Below are positions 9,530 to 17,833 of a stretch of 64,000 nt of DNA, one piece after another (position 1 is the first letter of the stretch; each line of letters starts with the position of its first letter). Location: assembly GCF_004005375.1 (NCBI RefSeq), contig NZ_RZUF01000022.1:29401-93400 (forward strand). The letters run 5' to 3'. The position numbers were made by a program, and so were the translations under genes. The notes under the pieces are model-generated. The model saw only the letters and a program-made list of their open reading frames with translations. It was not told the DNA's origin and searched no databases. The DNA is from Rheinheimera sediminis (GTDB lineage: Bacteria > Pseudomonadota > Gammaproteobacteria > Enterobacterales > Alteromonadaceae).

Positions 9530-9945
9530 TGCATTTGTCCTGTTTTACGTTGCATTTCCAGCCTTAACACATCGATATTTTTTTGCATATCGTCGATAAC
9601 AGCTCTTATTTTTCCCTCTCCCGCCCGGGCAGAAGCCAGTTCAGCACCCGCTTTAGATAACTCGGCATAACGACTCGCTGCCACCATATCTTCATTCTGA
9701 ACAGCAGTGCGCGCAGAGACTAAATCTGCTCTGGCCTCCAGTAATTCAGGCAATGCATAATCACTGGCTGTGATGCGCTCAGCTGCCGCTATGGCTTGTT
9801 CTGCTGATTGGATCTGCCCTGTCGGTGCTTCAGGGGCTGAAGCACAAGAAGCCAGCAGCGCAGTCAGACTGATGAGCACTATAGTCTGGCGAACAGATGG
9901 GTAGAGGTTTGAGGCATACGAAAATACATTCGTGGATAAATACAT
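9526..9945 (-). CDS. DUF4398 lipoprotein
   Basis: 139-residue protein with an unusually long N-region and a lipobox LASC (Cys34), followed by an all-helical DUF4398 domain (IQSAEQAIAAAERITASDYALPE) that is Ala-rich and likely coiled. The ATG at 9945 is chosen over the upstream in-frame ATG because AGGGAG sits six bases before it. It is the first gene of a pair with the OmpA-like lipoprotein. No biochemical function is established; context suggests an envelope-stress structural role. Confidence 0.78.
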   Translation of the reverse strand: MYLSTNVFSYASNLYPSVRQTIVLISLTALLASCASAPEAPTGQIQSAEQAIAAAERITASDYALPELLEARADLVSARTAVQNEDMVAASRYAELSKAGAELASARAGEGKIRAVIDDMQKNIDVLRLEMQRKTGQMQ

Positions 9946-10265
9946 GGTAACTCCCTGATCATTAATCAATAAACAACACCAAAGGACAATTCTCTTGCTG
10001 AAATTCAGCCGGGTACTAGTCTGACTGTGGTTGCATTCTGCCCCCTCAGCTCAGTGTTATCGGTGCGCCAGCGCGCACAAAATCACATGACTGGAACTGA
10101 TCAAAAAAATGAAGATGTAAAACAAAGTGAATACACAGCTTTGTGTTACGGCCCACATACAGTCCAGTTTCGACCCTGTACTCTGCTTCCTCACTCTGGG
10201 CAAAAGGATTTGACGCTAAGATTTTTTCAAGGACCAGATTTCTTCTACTCTAAAAGGATGCATGT
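9946..10265. other. Divergent promoter region between the DUF4398 and YqjD-like genes
   Basis: About 320 bases separating divergent transcription units. A plus-strand 98-codon frame runs through it, but it has no plausible ribosome-binding site and resembles no family, so it is not called. Promoters for both directions should lie here; I cannot assign them with confidence. Confidence 0.4.
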
Positions 10266-10616
10266 ATGTCAAATCATATCGATGGCGCAGCTCAACATAT
10301 CAGCACTAGTGGCCCGGCTTTAACCGATGAATTCCACAACTTTATTGCTGACATCGAAGACTTACTCAAAACCACAACTTCTTTGACAGGAGCAGAATTT
10401 GAGCAAGCAAAGAAAAAGCTGACTGAGCGAGTGGCAACAGCCAAAGCCTCAGTGGAAGGGATAGGACAAAACTTTGCTGCCAAGGCACGACACTCAGCAG
10501 AAGTTACAGACCGTTACGTGCACCAGCAGCCTTGGCAATCTATTGCTGTTTGTGCTGCAACAAGCTTCGTATTGGGTGCTTTTATCGCTCGCTACAGCGG
10601 TACAGCGGCTAAATAA
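10266..10616 (+). CDS. DUF883 (YqjD/ElaB) ribosome- and membrane-associated protein
   Basis: 116-residue DUF883 protein with an amphipathic helical N-terminal part (ADIEDLLKTTTSLTGAEFEQ) and one C-terminal transmembrane segment (SIAVCAATSFVLGAFIARY). This is the layout of E. coli YqjD and ElaB, which tether ribosomes to the inner membrane in stationary phase. AAAAGGA precedes the ATG. In E. coli yqjD is followed directly by yqjE and yqjK; here the same order is kept but interrupted by a MITE-like repeat that begins right after this stop codon. Confidence 0.88.
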   Translation: MSNHIDGAAQHISTSGPALTDEFHNFIADIEDLLKTTTSLTGAEFEQAKKKLTERVATAKASVEGIGQNFAAKARHSAEVTDRYVHQQPWQSIAVCAATSFVLGAFIARYSGTAAK

Positions 10617-10855
10617 TCTGAAGCCGGGATAAGCCGCGCCACTGAATAGGCATCTTTTTACTCCTCTGTGCGTTGCTCTGTCTGGCCATAGCTTGCTACG
10701 ACGAACGACAAAGCGCCTTGGCTCCATAAGAATCTGCATATTCCGTCAGCAACGACTTGTGCTGCTTTGAGCAACAATCTTACTTCGTTGATTTAATTCG
10801 TTAAATCGAAAAAGGCCGGCACTCTTTATCCCGAGTTTTATCCCGAGTTCAGGTT
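10617..10855 (-). repeat. MITE-like intergenic repeat, copy 2 (inverted)
   Basis: Reverse-orientation copy of the element at 4053-4275: GCCGGGATAAGCC...CACTGAATAGGCATC at one end, GACAAAGCGCCTTG in the middle, and TTATCCCGAGTTCAGGTT (10838-10855) at the other. The right-hand end is partly doubled (TTATCCCGAG also at 10826-10835). It starts immediately after the yqjD-like stop codon and separates two genes that are adjacent in other genomes. Confidence 0.7.
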
Positions 10856-10921
10856 GAATAATTCAGCCCCCATCCACTCAGGACGCAGTTTTTATATCCT
10901 GAAATAAGGCGGGTAAATATA

Positions 10922-10946
10922 CCGACCAGTTTAAGGTCGGTTTTTT
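10922..10946 (+). terminator. Intrinsic terminator or attenuator in the yqjE-like leader
   Basis: CCGACC (10922-10927) and GGTCGG (10935-10940) form a stem with a 7-base loop, followed by six T residues ending only 13 bases before the yqjE-like ATG. Any transcript entering from upstream would have to pass this hairpin, and there is no room for a promoter between it and the start codon. Either it is the terminator of the yqjD unit with read-through, or it is a leader attenuator. Confidence 0.65.
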
Positions 10947-10959
10947 CATCGGAGTTCAA

Positions 10960-11373
10960 ATGTCAATACCTGAAATGGAACATGCCTCTGTTGGTTTTGA
11001 TCCTGCACCTTGGCTTTGGTTGCTCGATAAAGCCAGTCCACAACTGCTGACTCAATTGGGTTTACATAGCCAGTTAATCCAACTGGAATGGCAGCAAGAA
11101 AAACGTCGTTTGCAGTGGATTATGCTTGTAAGCGCTCTGAGCATGAGTTTTGTGTTGCTCGCTTGCCTGTTTGCAGGCTTTGCACTGCTTTACCTGAACA
11201 GGTTTAATCCACACTTCAGCCTCTTTGTTTGGCTTTTACCTGTGGTATTTATCTTGCTTGCAGCCAGCTGTTTTTTTCTAGTCCAGCAACTTGGCAAAAA
11301 AGGTCAGAGCGCCTTTAGTGCTTGTTATGAGGAACTAAAAACTGACCTACAACTTATCAGGCGCCAGCTATGA
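10960..11373 (+). CDS. YqjE-like phage-holin-family membrane protein
   Basis: 137 residues with two strong transmembrane segments (about 52-75 and 84-105) and soluble flanks, the arrangement of the YqjE / putative holin-X family. The family name comes from sequence similarity; there is no phage context here. GGAG precedes the ATG by five bases. It overlaps the next gene by four bases and corresponds to yqjE in the E. coli yqjCDEK operon, an inner-membrane partner of YqjD-type proteins. Confidence 0.72.
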   Translation: MSIPEMEHASVGFDPAPWLWLLDKASPQLLTQLGLHSQLIQLEWQQEKRRLQWIMLVSALSMSFVLLACLFAGFALLYLNRFNPHFSLFVWLLPVVFILLAASCFFLVQQLGKKGQSAFSACYEELKTDLQLIRRQL

Positions 11374-11663
11374 GTACAGAGCAGTCACTATCCATCCAGG
11401 TCCAGATCCTGCTGCTACGGCAGAGAATAAAACAGCAACGCCTTTTGATCCAACAACTTATCGAGCCGCAACACTCAAAAGACGCCGATCCCTTTCCCCG
11501 AAGTTTAGGGATGAGGTTGTTACAAACTCAACTTGCGGATTCAGCCCCTTGGCTGGTGCGGCTGAGCAACAAAGTTCAGAGCAAAGAATCGGCCTTGCTC
11601 TGGTCTGTCGCTTTGAGGTTGGCGCAACACTGGCTACAGAAAAAGCGTACGACGCAGCAATGA
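11370..11663 (+). CDS. Small basic helical protein, YqjK-like by position
   Basis: 97 residues, strongly helical and rich in Gln, Leu and Arg (LLLRQRIKQQRLLIQQLIEP), with no signal peptide or membrane segment. It overlaps the YqjE-like gene by four bases. Length, composition and position match E. coli YqjK, but sequence similarity by eye is weak, so this is a synteny-based guess. Confidence 0.55.
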   Translation: MSTEQSLSIQVQILLLRQRIKQQRLLIQQLIEPQHSKDADPFPRSLGMRLLQTQLADSAPWLVRLSNKVQSKESALLWSVALRLAQHWLQKKRTTQQ

Positions 11664-11802
11664 CAGCAGTTTTAGTCTTTGAATTGAAAACTCAATTCAA
11701 TAATCTTCAGCCTTATGTACGGCGACGTACAGACTTCTAAGTCCAAACCGCATAAGCTGGCGTCGATCGGTCTTGATCGCTAACTTATACATGGAGTTTT
11801 TG

Positions 11803-12531
11803 ATGTCTGATATAAAAGGCCCGCAACAGAATCACCTACTGGCCGCCCTGCCTGCCGACGCGCAGGATAGACTCTGTCCACATATGGAGCTGGTTGAATT
11901 ACCTTTAGGCAAAGTTCTCTATGAATCCGGTGATACATTGCGTTATGTCTACTTCCCTACCAATTCGATCGTCTCCTTGTTGTATGTGATGGAAAGTGGC
12001 GCTTCCGCCGAGATCTCGGTGGTAGGTAATGAAGGGTTGATTGGTGTCGCACTTTTTATGGGGGGCGAAAGTACAACCAGCAGAGCCATAGTGCAGAGCG
12101 CTGGCCAGGCTTATCGTTTATTAGGCCAGCGCTTAAAAGATGAATTTAATCGCCACGGTGCTTTGTTGCATACCTTACTCCGCTACACTCAGGCACTTAT
12201 TACTCAAATGGCACAAACTGCGGTTTGTAACCGCCATCACTCTATTGACCAACAATTATGTCGCTGGTTGCTGCTGTCACTCGACAGACTGGACAGCAAT
12301 GAGTTGGTGATGACACAAGAATTGATCGCCAATATGTTGGGGGTGCGCCGAGAAGGCGTGACTGACGCGGCCGGACGTTTACAACGTTTGGGAGTGATTG
12401 ATTATCACAGAGGTCATATAAAGGTACTTGATCGTCCAAAACTGGAGAGCTTAAGCTGTGAGTGTTATGCGGTAGTCCGCAAAGAGTCTGACCGTTTGTT
12501 ACACTGGGCTAAAAGCACAAAAAGAACCTGA
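11803..12531 (+). CDS. Crp/Fnr-family transcription regulator, first of a tandem pair
   Basis: 242 residues: cyclic-nucleotide-binding-type beta-roll (about 20-140), dimer helix, and a C-terminal winged helix with recognition region MTQELIANMLGVRREGVTDAAGRLQ. The GEXXL-to-R phosphate cassette of true Crp is replaced by SAEISVVGNEGLIGVALF, so cAMP binding is unlikely; there is no Fnr cysteine cluster. The ATG at 11803 has GGAG six bases upstream; the frame otherwise extends to a TTG at 11773. It is a paralogue of the next gene and a likely regulator of the surrounding stress genes (inference). Confidence 0.85.
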   Translation: MSDIKGPQQNHLLAALPADAQDRLCPHMELVELPLGKVLYESGDTLRYVYFPTNSIVSLLYVMESGASAEISVVGNEGLIGVALFMGGESTTSRAIVQSAGQAYRLLGQRLKDEFNRHGALLHTLLRYTQALITQMAQTAVCNRHHSIDQQLCRWLLLSLDRLDSNELVMTQELIANMLGVRREGVTDAAGRLQRLGVIDYHRGHIKVLDRPKLESLSCECYAVVRKESDRLLHWAKSTKRT

Positions 12532-12803
12532 TTGTGCTGTGCTGCCTGACGTTTTCTGCGCTTTTATTGCTATGGTTGTGACTCCCGCCCTCCTGGATAC
12601 AGTGCCTCAACTGCGGTTGTGTGAGTAAGCCTGCGCCACCTATCTCACCTGAACCCGCGATAAGTAGCACGGGACTGCATGAACATCGTTTTGCGCCTTT
12701 GAGCTTTGATGCGCGAGGCAAAAAGTTTAGTGCTGTGGCGAACAGAAATCTGCAATCAAATCAAACAGAATGCTATTTATTCCTGTTAAATAAGGCGTAT
12801 CAG

Positions 12804-13535
12804 ATGCAACGAGCCCCACCACAAAATAAACTTTTGCAACAATTGTCCGATCAAGATCTGCAAAAGATCATACGGCATGGCAAAACTATCCAAATGGAAT
12901 TTGGACAATTGCTGTGCGAGGAAGGAAAAGACTGTGGTTTTGTTTATTTCCCTTTATCAGGTTTTATTTCCATTCTGACCTCAATGCAGCATAACCAAGG
13001 ATTAGAAGTAGGTTTAATTGGTAATGAGGGCATGTTGGGAGTGTTGTCTAGTATTGGTGTGCATCTATCTCCAGTACAAGCCGTAGTTCAGGGTAATGGC
13101 ACTGCTTTACAGATCGAGACTCAGGTCTTTACTGCAGAGTTAAAAGATAGCTCTACATTGCAACACCTAATGCAACAGTATCTCGCGTTTTATGTAATAC
13201 AACTGACCCGTTTAGTCTGCTGCAATCATTATCATGAAACTGAACCCCGCTTAGCCCGCTGGTTATTGATGACCCATGACAGAGCTGATGGCGATCAGTT
13301 TTTTCTGACTCACCAGTACCTGGCTTCGATGTTGGGGGTAAGGCGCAGCAGTGTGACCGAAGCTGCAGGGGCGCTACTACAAAAAAATATCATCGATTAT
13401 CACAGAGGCCAAATTCATATTTTAAATCGCACAGCACTGGAGAAGGTAAGCTGCAGTTGCTATCGCGACTTGCTTGATAAACAACAACTTTTTTTACCCG
13501 ATTTACCTAGTGTACAGACTGACTTCGTTCGTTAA
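12804..13535 (+). CDS. Crp/Fnr-family transcription regulator, second of a tandem pair
   Basis: 243 residues, collinear with the preceding regulator: beta-roll with VGLIGNEGMLGVLSSIG in place of a cAMP cassette and a winged helix LTHQYLASMLGVRRSSVTEAAG. The frame is open to a GTG at 12621, but the ATG at 12804 aligns with the first regulator's N-terminus and has AAGG upstream, so the extra 61 codons are rejected. The two proteins share YHRGQI/YHRGHI and a C-terminal SCxCY segment. Probably an old tandem duplication; the 272-base gap between them shows no other feature. Confidence 0.85.
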   Translation: MQRAPPQNKLLQQLSDQDLQKIIRHGKTIQMEFGQLLCEEGKDCGFVYFPLSGFISILTSMQHNQGLEVGLIGNEGMLGVLSSIGVHLSPVQAVVQGNGTALQIETQVFTAELKDSSTLQHLMQQYLAFYVIQLTRLVCCNHYHETEPRLARWLLMTHDRADGDQFFLTHQYLASMLGVRRSSVTEAAGALLQKNIIDYHRGQIHILNRTALEKVSCSCYRDLLDKQQLFLPDLPSVQTDFVR

Positions 13536-13628
13536 CGAACGGAAGCAACCCTCAGAATAAGGCAGACTTGAGTTCCGGTATCATGCCGCTGTGCCGGCAG
13601 CTCAGGCGAAAGCCTCAAGGAGTTCTCA

Positions 13629-14045
13629 GTGAATTACAATGATAAAGATCAGTACGGCATTTATAAAAGTACCAGCCCATTTCAACATGATAACAACGGA
13701 CCTGGCCCTGGTCTGATGGGCGCGGAAACCCTGATAGGCAATGATGTTTATAATCACCATGAAGAAAAAATCGGTGATATCAAAGAACTAATGTTAGATA
13801 TGAAAGCTGGCAAGGTCAGCTATGCCGTGTTGTCCTTCGGATCTTTTTTAGGCATGGGGGAAAAACTGTTTGCGGTGCCATGGAGCTCATTAGTTCTGGA
13901 TACCGAACACAAAAGATTTAAACTGAATGTCAATAAAGACAAACTGGATAACGCGCCAGGTTTTGATAAAGACCACTGGCCCGATATGGCTGACAGCAGC
14001 TGGCAGGAACTGATCCACGGTTACTACCAGAGTAGCAACTCCTGA
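13629..14045 (+). CDS. PRC-barrel domain protein
   Basis: 138 residues with one PRC-barrel domain: GAETLIGNDVYNHHEEKIGDI, LDMKAGKVSYAVLSFGSFLGMGEKLFAVPW, then a short Pro/Asp-rich tail. The GTG start is preferred because AAGGAG lies six bases before it and no ATG follows in a suitable place. Stand-alone PRC-barrel proteins of this type are common in stress islands with BON and CsbD genes; RNA or protein binding is suggested for the fold, but the role is unknown. A clear intrinsic terminator follows. Confidence 0.85.
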   Translation: MNYNDKDQYGIYKSTSPFQHDNNGPGPGLMGAETLIGNDVYNHHEEKIGDIKELMLDMKAGKVSYAVLSFGSFLGMGEKLFAVPWSSLVLDTEHKRFKLNVNKDKLDNAPGFDKDHWPDMADSSWQELIHGYYQSSNS

Positions 14046-14092
14046 CACAGCTCTTGATGAACAACTGCCGATAGTCAAATCACTCAAACTCT

Positions 14093-14115
14093 GCCCCTGA
14101 TTTTGGGGCTTTTTT
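14093..14115 (+). terminator. Intrinsic terminator after the PRC-barrel gene
   Basis: GCCCC (14093-14097) pairs with GGGGC (14105-14109) across a seven-base loop and is followed by six T residues. It is positioned 48 bases after the stop codon and separates the Crp/PRC unit from the small-protein cluster downstream. Confidence 0.8.
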
Positions 14116-14270
14116 CGGTTCTATCCACACCCGGGTTACTTAAGTTTTAGCCTCTGGCCTCCAGCTGAGTTCTGCAGCGTTAAGAGAGTTGGCTCTGAGT
14201 ACGTCAACGCACAGACCCTGATCAGCTCTTACTCCAAAGTAACTACCTCTTTACCGATCCGGAGTACCAC

Positions 14271-14417
14271 ATGTTAGAAACAATTGTTGCTGTGCTGGTC
14301 ATTTTATGGCTGTTGGGCATGGTGTCATCTTACTCGTTAGGGGGTGCATTGCACCTTTTGCTGGTTGTGGCATTAGTGCTTTTTATACTGCGCATAGTAC
14401 AAAGACGCCGTCTTTGA
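14271..14417 (+). CDS. lmo0937-family 48-residue membrane peptide
   Basis: A 48-codon gene: MLETIVAVLVILWLLGMVSS, then YSLGGALHLLLVVALVLFIL, ending RIVQRRRL. The pattern (MLxxI, LWLLG, GGxxHxLLV, basic tail) is that of the lmo0937 family (DUF5670) of two-segment membrane peptides. GGAG sits six bases before the ATG. These peptides are widespread in bacteria beside stress genes; no function is known. Its position between PRC-barrel and BON/CsbD genes fits this. Confidence 0.8.
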   Translation: MLETIVAVLVILWLLGMVSSYSLGGALHLLLVVALVLFILRIVQRRRL

Positions 14418-14519
14418 TCACTTCAGCCCAGTCTGGCCTTTTATGAACTCAGCTTGCTTTGAACCAGACTCTTTCAAGCACCTGAACTCAGTTCAACTAA
14501 AATCAAGGAACTACAACTG

Positions 14520-14831
14520 ATGACGATAAAAGCTTTAGTAACTGCTGGCCTGCTGGCAGTAACAGTCCTGGGCAGCCTGAGCTGTGCCTCCAACCGCACC
14601 TCGGAAGGAACGGGTGAATACATCGACGACACAGTGATCACCGCTAAAGTAAAAGCAGCCTTTTTAGCAGAAGCAGGTTTAAACGTTGCGGAAATCAACG
14701 TGGAAACCTTCAAAGGCGTGGTGCAATTAAGTGGCTTTATTCAGTCACGTACTGACGCCAACCGCGCCATTGTGCTGACGCGCAGCATAGCCGGCGTTAT
14801 GTCGGTTCAAGATGATATGCAAATCAAATAA
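14520..14831 (+). CDS. Single-BON-domain lipoprotein
   Basis: 103 residues. The hydrophobic signal ends with a lipobox-like GSLSC (Cys22), then one BON domain from DDTVITAKVKAAFLAEAGLN through VETFKGVVQLSGFIQSR to SVQDDMQIK. Predicted to be an envelope lipoprotein that contacts membrane or cell wall. AAGGAA precedes the ATG. It is followed by CsbD and a larger BON protein in the same direction. Confidence 0.83.
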   Translation: MTIKALVTAGLLAVTVLGSLSCASNRTSEGTGEYIDDTVITAKVKAAFLAEAGLNVAEINVETFKGVVQLSGFIQSRTDANRAIVLTRSIAGVMSVQDDMQIK

Positions 14832-14954
14832 GCTTTTGGTTCGTTTAGCGCGTCAGCGCACCGAACTGATTTCCTATCCGGTTTATGGTAGTCAAACGTT
14901 ATCCCCCGCATGCCTTGCACCATTGCAACAGCATGCTGGCCCAGGAGAATACTT

Positions 14955-15299
14955 ATGACTTCATCTAAACAGAACATAACTAGCATCAGTCTTGCAAGTA
15001 CAAGAACTTCGGCAGCAAGCACCAAAGTAGTAAATCAACTTCAAACCTCAACAGCAGCTAGTTCGCAAAAGAGTCTGGTTAACGGAGTAACAACGCCACA
15101 ACAAGACAAAGTAGCAGAAGATGCCTGGCAAAAACGCCTTGGAGCGGCCCAAAAAATGTGGACCAAGCTGTCTCAAAGTGAGTTAAAAAAATCAGCAGGC
15201 GCAGCTGATAAATTAGCTGAGCTGGTACAAAAACGTTATTCCATCAGTCGCCCTGACGCTGACAAACAAGTGAAAAAATTTATCGATAATCGCGGTTAA
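14955..15299 (+). CDS. CsbD-family stress protein
   Basis: 114 residues. The last 58 form a CsbD domain (AWQKRLGAAQKMWTKLSQSE to RYSISRPDADKQVKKFIDNR), with the family pattern of a four-helix stress protein induced by sigma factors of general stress (SigB in Bacillus, RpoS for YjbJ in E. coli). The N-terminal 50 residues are a low-complexity Ser/Thr/Gln stretch unlike the usual 60-70-residue family members. The ATG at 14955 follows AGGAGA; the 15 extra codons upstream are rejected. Confidence 0.78.
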   Translation: MTSSKQNITSISLASTRTSAASTKVVNQLQTSTAASSQKSLVNGVTTPQQDKVAEDAWQKRLGAAQKMWTKLSQSELKKSAGAADKLAELVQKRYSISRPDADKQVKKFIDNRG

Positions 15300-15318
15300 T
15301 CTTGCCAAGGAGAACACT

Positions 15319-16131
15319 ATGAAACGACTCAACAAACAACACTCAACAGCGCTGGTTTTGATGTTAGCCAGTGTGTCAGTCCCTGTGATAGCTCAAGACA
15401 GCAAAACGAGCCAGCAACTACTGGATGCGCGGCTGGAGAGCCAAATTCAAACCACATACCAGCTCAGCCCTTATTTACGCCACGATGATATCAGTGTCGC
15501 TGTCACAGAGGGCAAAGCCACTATCAGTGGTAGAGTAGAAAATGATGTAAATAAAGATTTAGCCACTGAAATTGCGCAAGGCGTCAAAGGTATAGACGAC
15601 GTTGATAATAAGATGATCACCGAAGATAACTACCAAACCCCCATCAGGAAAGACGGCACAAGTTATGCTGAACATATTGATGATGCCAGTGTAACAGCGG
15701 CGGTCAAATCAAAGTTAATGTGGAGTCGCTATATCGATAGCGGCGATACAAAAATCACCACCAAAAAAGGCATGGTCACCTTAACCGGCAGTGCGCAAAC
15801 GAAGGAAGCGGTTGAGTTAGCTGGCAACCTGGCGATAACCACCAGAGGTGTAGTCTCAGTGGACAACAAACTAACAGTAGTCGCGGATCCGGATAACGAA
15901 TCCAAACCTGGCACAGTGATCGCCGATAGCTGGATCACCACTAAAGTGAAATCCACTTTGATGTATTCGAGTAATGTCGACGGTTCCGACATAGCTGTCA
16001 ATACGAACAAAGGTGTGGTTACGCTTGATGGCTTGGTTGATAGTGGTTCTGAAAAAGCGCTGGCTGTGCAACTAGCAGAGAATATTAAAGGTGTGCAAAG
16101 CGTGGATGCCGCAAGCCTGACCTTTAAATAA
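15319..16131 (+). CDS. OsmY-like periplasmic protein with three BON domains
   Basis: 270 residues: signal peptide ending near VIAQD (about residues 1-26), then three BON domains, each closing with a GKATISGRV, GMVTLTGSA or GVVTLDGLV strand. OsmY, the E. coli counterpart, has two domains and acts in the periplasm under hyperosmotic stress. An ideal AAGGAG lies seven bases before the ATG. It is the last gene of the lmo0937-BON-CsbD-BON group and is followed by a terminator. Confidence 0.87.
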   Translation: MKRLNKQHSTALVLMLASVSVPVIAQDSKTSQQLLDARLESQIQTTYQLSPYLRHDDISVAVTEGKATISGRVENDVNKDLATEIAQGVKGIDDVDNKMITEDNYQTPIRKDGTSYAEHIDDASVTAAVKSKLMWSRYIDSGDTKITTKKGMVTLTGSAQTKEAVELAGNLAITTRGVVSVDNKLTVVADPDNESKPGTVIADSWITTKVKSTLMYSSNVDGSDIAVNTNKGVVTLDGLVDSGSEKALAVQLAENIKGVQSVDAASLTFK

Positions 16132-16200
16132 AAGCATGTTCCGATTTTGCTTGCACAGCTGCATCAATGGCCCAAACCAGCAGCTGTAACAGCAGTGAAT

Positions 16201-16238
16201 TAGCTACAGCTCCAATCCAAGCCGTAGCTATTTTTTTT
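16201..16238 (+). terminator. Intrinsic terminator after the OsmY-like gene
   Basis: TAGCTAC (16201-16207) and GTAGCTA (16224-16230) form a 7-bp stem with a 16-base loop, followed by eight T residues. It ends the stress-gene unit. Confidence 0.7.
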
Positions 16239-16401
16239 GTTTTTCCTTGCTATTTGTCCTTGAAAACCTGACGTTTCCTCTATTCTTCATAAAAATCAGT
16301 CCACTCACCTGATAAAAAGCTTAAGCGAACTGGAAAGGCACTGCTAATTGCTGCAGTATAAAAGCTATTATTTGCTTAACTCTGTATCTAGGGAAGCTAG
16401 A

Positions 16402-17796
16402 GTGCCTGATAGTTTAAGTTTATTACCCGCTGTAGTGGCTATTGCCGTCGTTATTTGGCGTAAAGAAGTCATTTTGGCACTGATTTTAGCCGTCTCTTGT
16501 GCTGAAGTTTTACTTTATCTAAAACAACCTGACTTGAGCCTGTTTGGCGCCCTGTTACAGGGTCCAGTGCAAAGTCTGGAGCGAATCATTTCAGTCACCT
16601 CTTCCGCCGATAACAGCAGAATTTTGTTATTTTCATTGCTGATAGGCGCGCTAATGGCCTATATGCGCGATTCTGGTGGCGTCTCAGCTATGGTGAACTG
16701 GTTTATTCGCAAAGGCGTAGCCCGGACTAAACGCCAGGCTGGTTTTATCAGTTATGGCATAGGTATTTTGGTTTTTATTGAATCCAACCTGAGTGCTTTG
16801 ACGGCTGGCATAGTATCCCGCGGTTTATACGATAAGTTTAAAATGAGCCGCGCCCGTCTGGCTTATATTGTAGACAGCACCAGCGCTCCTATCTGTATTT
16901 TAATCTTACTGAATGGCTGGGGCGCTTATGTACTGGGACTGTTAAGCAGCTATAGCTTGCCAGAATCTGCAATATCCGTGTTAATTGGCAGTATCCCACT
17001 TAATTTTTATGCGTTATTCACCTTGATAACGGTGTTTTACACCATCTATACCGACAAAGTCTATGGCCCGATGAAACAGTCTGAAATCGAGTTAAATTCA
17101 GTATCGAATCAGAGTGATTTGGAGATAGCGCCAACCACATCTTCGCTGATGCTGGTGCCACTTCTGACACTGGTTTTAGGTATGGTGGCTTTTATGTTCT
17201 GGACTGGCAATGGCAATTTGGTGGATGGCTCAGGCGCCAAAGCGGCGTTGTACGCAACCACCCTGGCTTGTGTCGTCGCTTATGGTCTGATGATTTACAG
17301 CACAAAATTCAACCATCAACAGTTGGTGATTATGGGCTTTAAAGGCATGAGTGAGTTGTTACCTTTAGTTAGTATCGTCTTGCTGTCGCTGGCTCTGGGT
17401 AGTGCGATGAAAGATCTTGGCACTGGGCTTTATGTTGCATCTTTTGTCAAAGAATCCACGCCACTGGTACTTATTCCCGCCTTGCTTTTTATCGCTGGCG
17501 CTGTTATTTCCTTTACTACAGGCACTTCTTGGGGCACTTTTGCCATTTTAATCCCTATTGGTATGCCACTGGTGGAAATGCTGGGCTTACCTCCTTCTCT
17601 GCTGCTGGCGGCTATTTTAAGTGGTGGGATTTGGGGTGATCATTGCTCGCCTATTTCCGACACCACGGTAGTCAGCTCCGTCGCTGCCGGTTGTGACGTG
17701 TTAGAGCACGTAAAAACTCAACTGCCTTATGCTCTGTTTTGCGGTGCGCTGGCGCTGCTGGCTTTTTTAATCAGTGGCTGGTTGATGATAGGCTAA
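16402..17796 (+). CDS. NhaC-family Na+/H+ antiporter
   Basis: 464-residue inner-membrane protein with about 12 hydrophobic segments and the Na_H_antiporter (PF03553) pattern, including FIESNLSALTAG, TGTSWGTFAILIPIGMP and GGIWGDHCSPISDTT, which carry the conserved charged and polar residues of the NhaC family. It exchanges cytosolic Na+ for external H+. A GTG start at 16402 is chosen because AGGGAAG lies five bases before it and family members begin with PDSLSLLP-like residues; the frame is open 18 codons further. It links functionally to the N-ATPase operon through sodium. Confidence 0.87.
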   Translation: MPDSLSLLPAVVAIAVVIWRKEVILALILAVSCAEVLLYLKQPDLSLFGALLQGPVQSLERIISVTSSADNSRILLFSLLIGALMAYMRDSGGVSAMVNWFIRKGVARTKRQAGFISYGIGILVFIESNLSALTAGIVSRGLYDKFKMSRARLAYIVDSTSAPICILILLNGWGAYVLGLLSSYSLPESAISVLIGSIPLNFYALFTLITVFYTIYTDKVYGPMKQSEIELNSVSNQSDLEIAPTTSSLMLVPLLTLVLGMVAFMFWTGNGNLVDGSGAKAALYATTLACVVAYGLMIYSTKFNHQQLVIMGFKGMSELLPLVSIVLLSLALGSAMKDLGTGLYVASFVKESTPLVLIPALLFIAGAVISFTTGTSWGTFAILIPIGMPLVEMLGLPPSLLLAAILSGGIWGDHCSPISDTTVVSSVAAGCDVLEHVKTQLPYALFCGALALLAFLISGWLMIG

Positions 17797-17833
17797 CGAT
17801 AGACAAACACAGCAAAAACGGGATGATCATCAG

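Noticed and set aside
10960..11373. Prophage signal suggested by the holin-family name of the YqjE-like protein
   Set aside because: No other phage genes nearby; the family name does not mean a lysis role.
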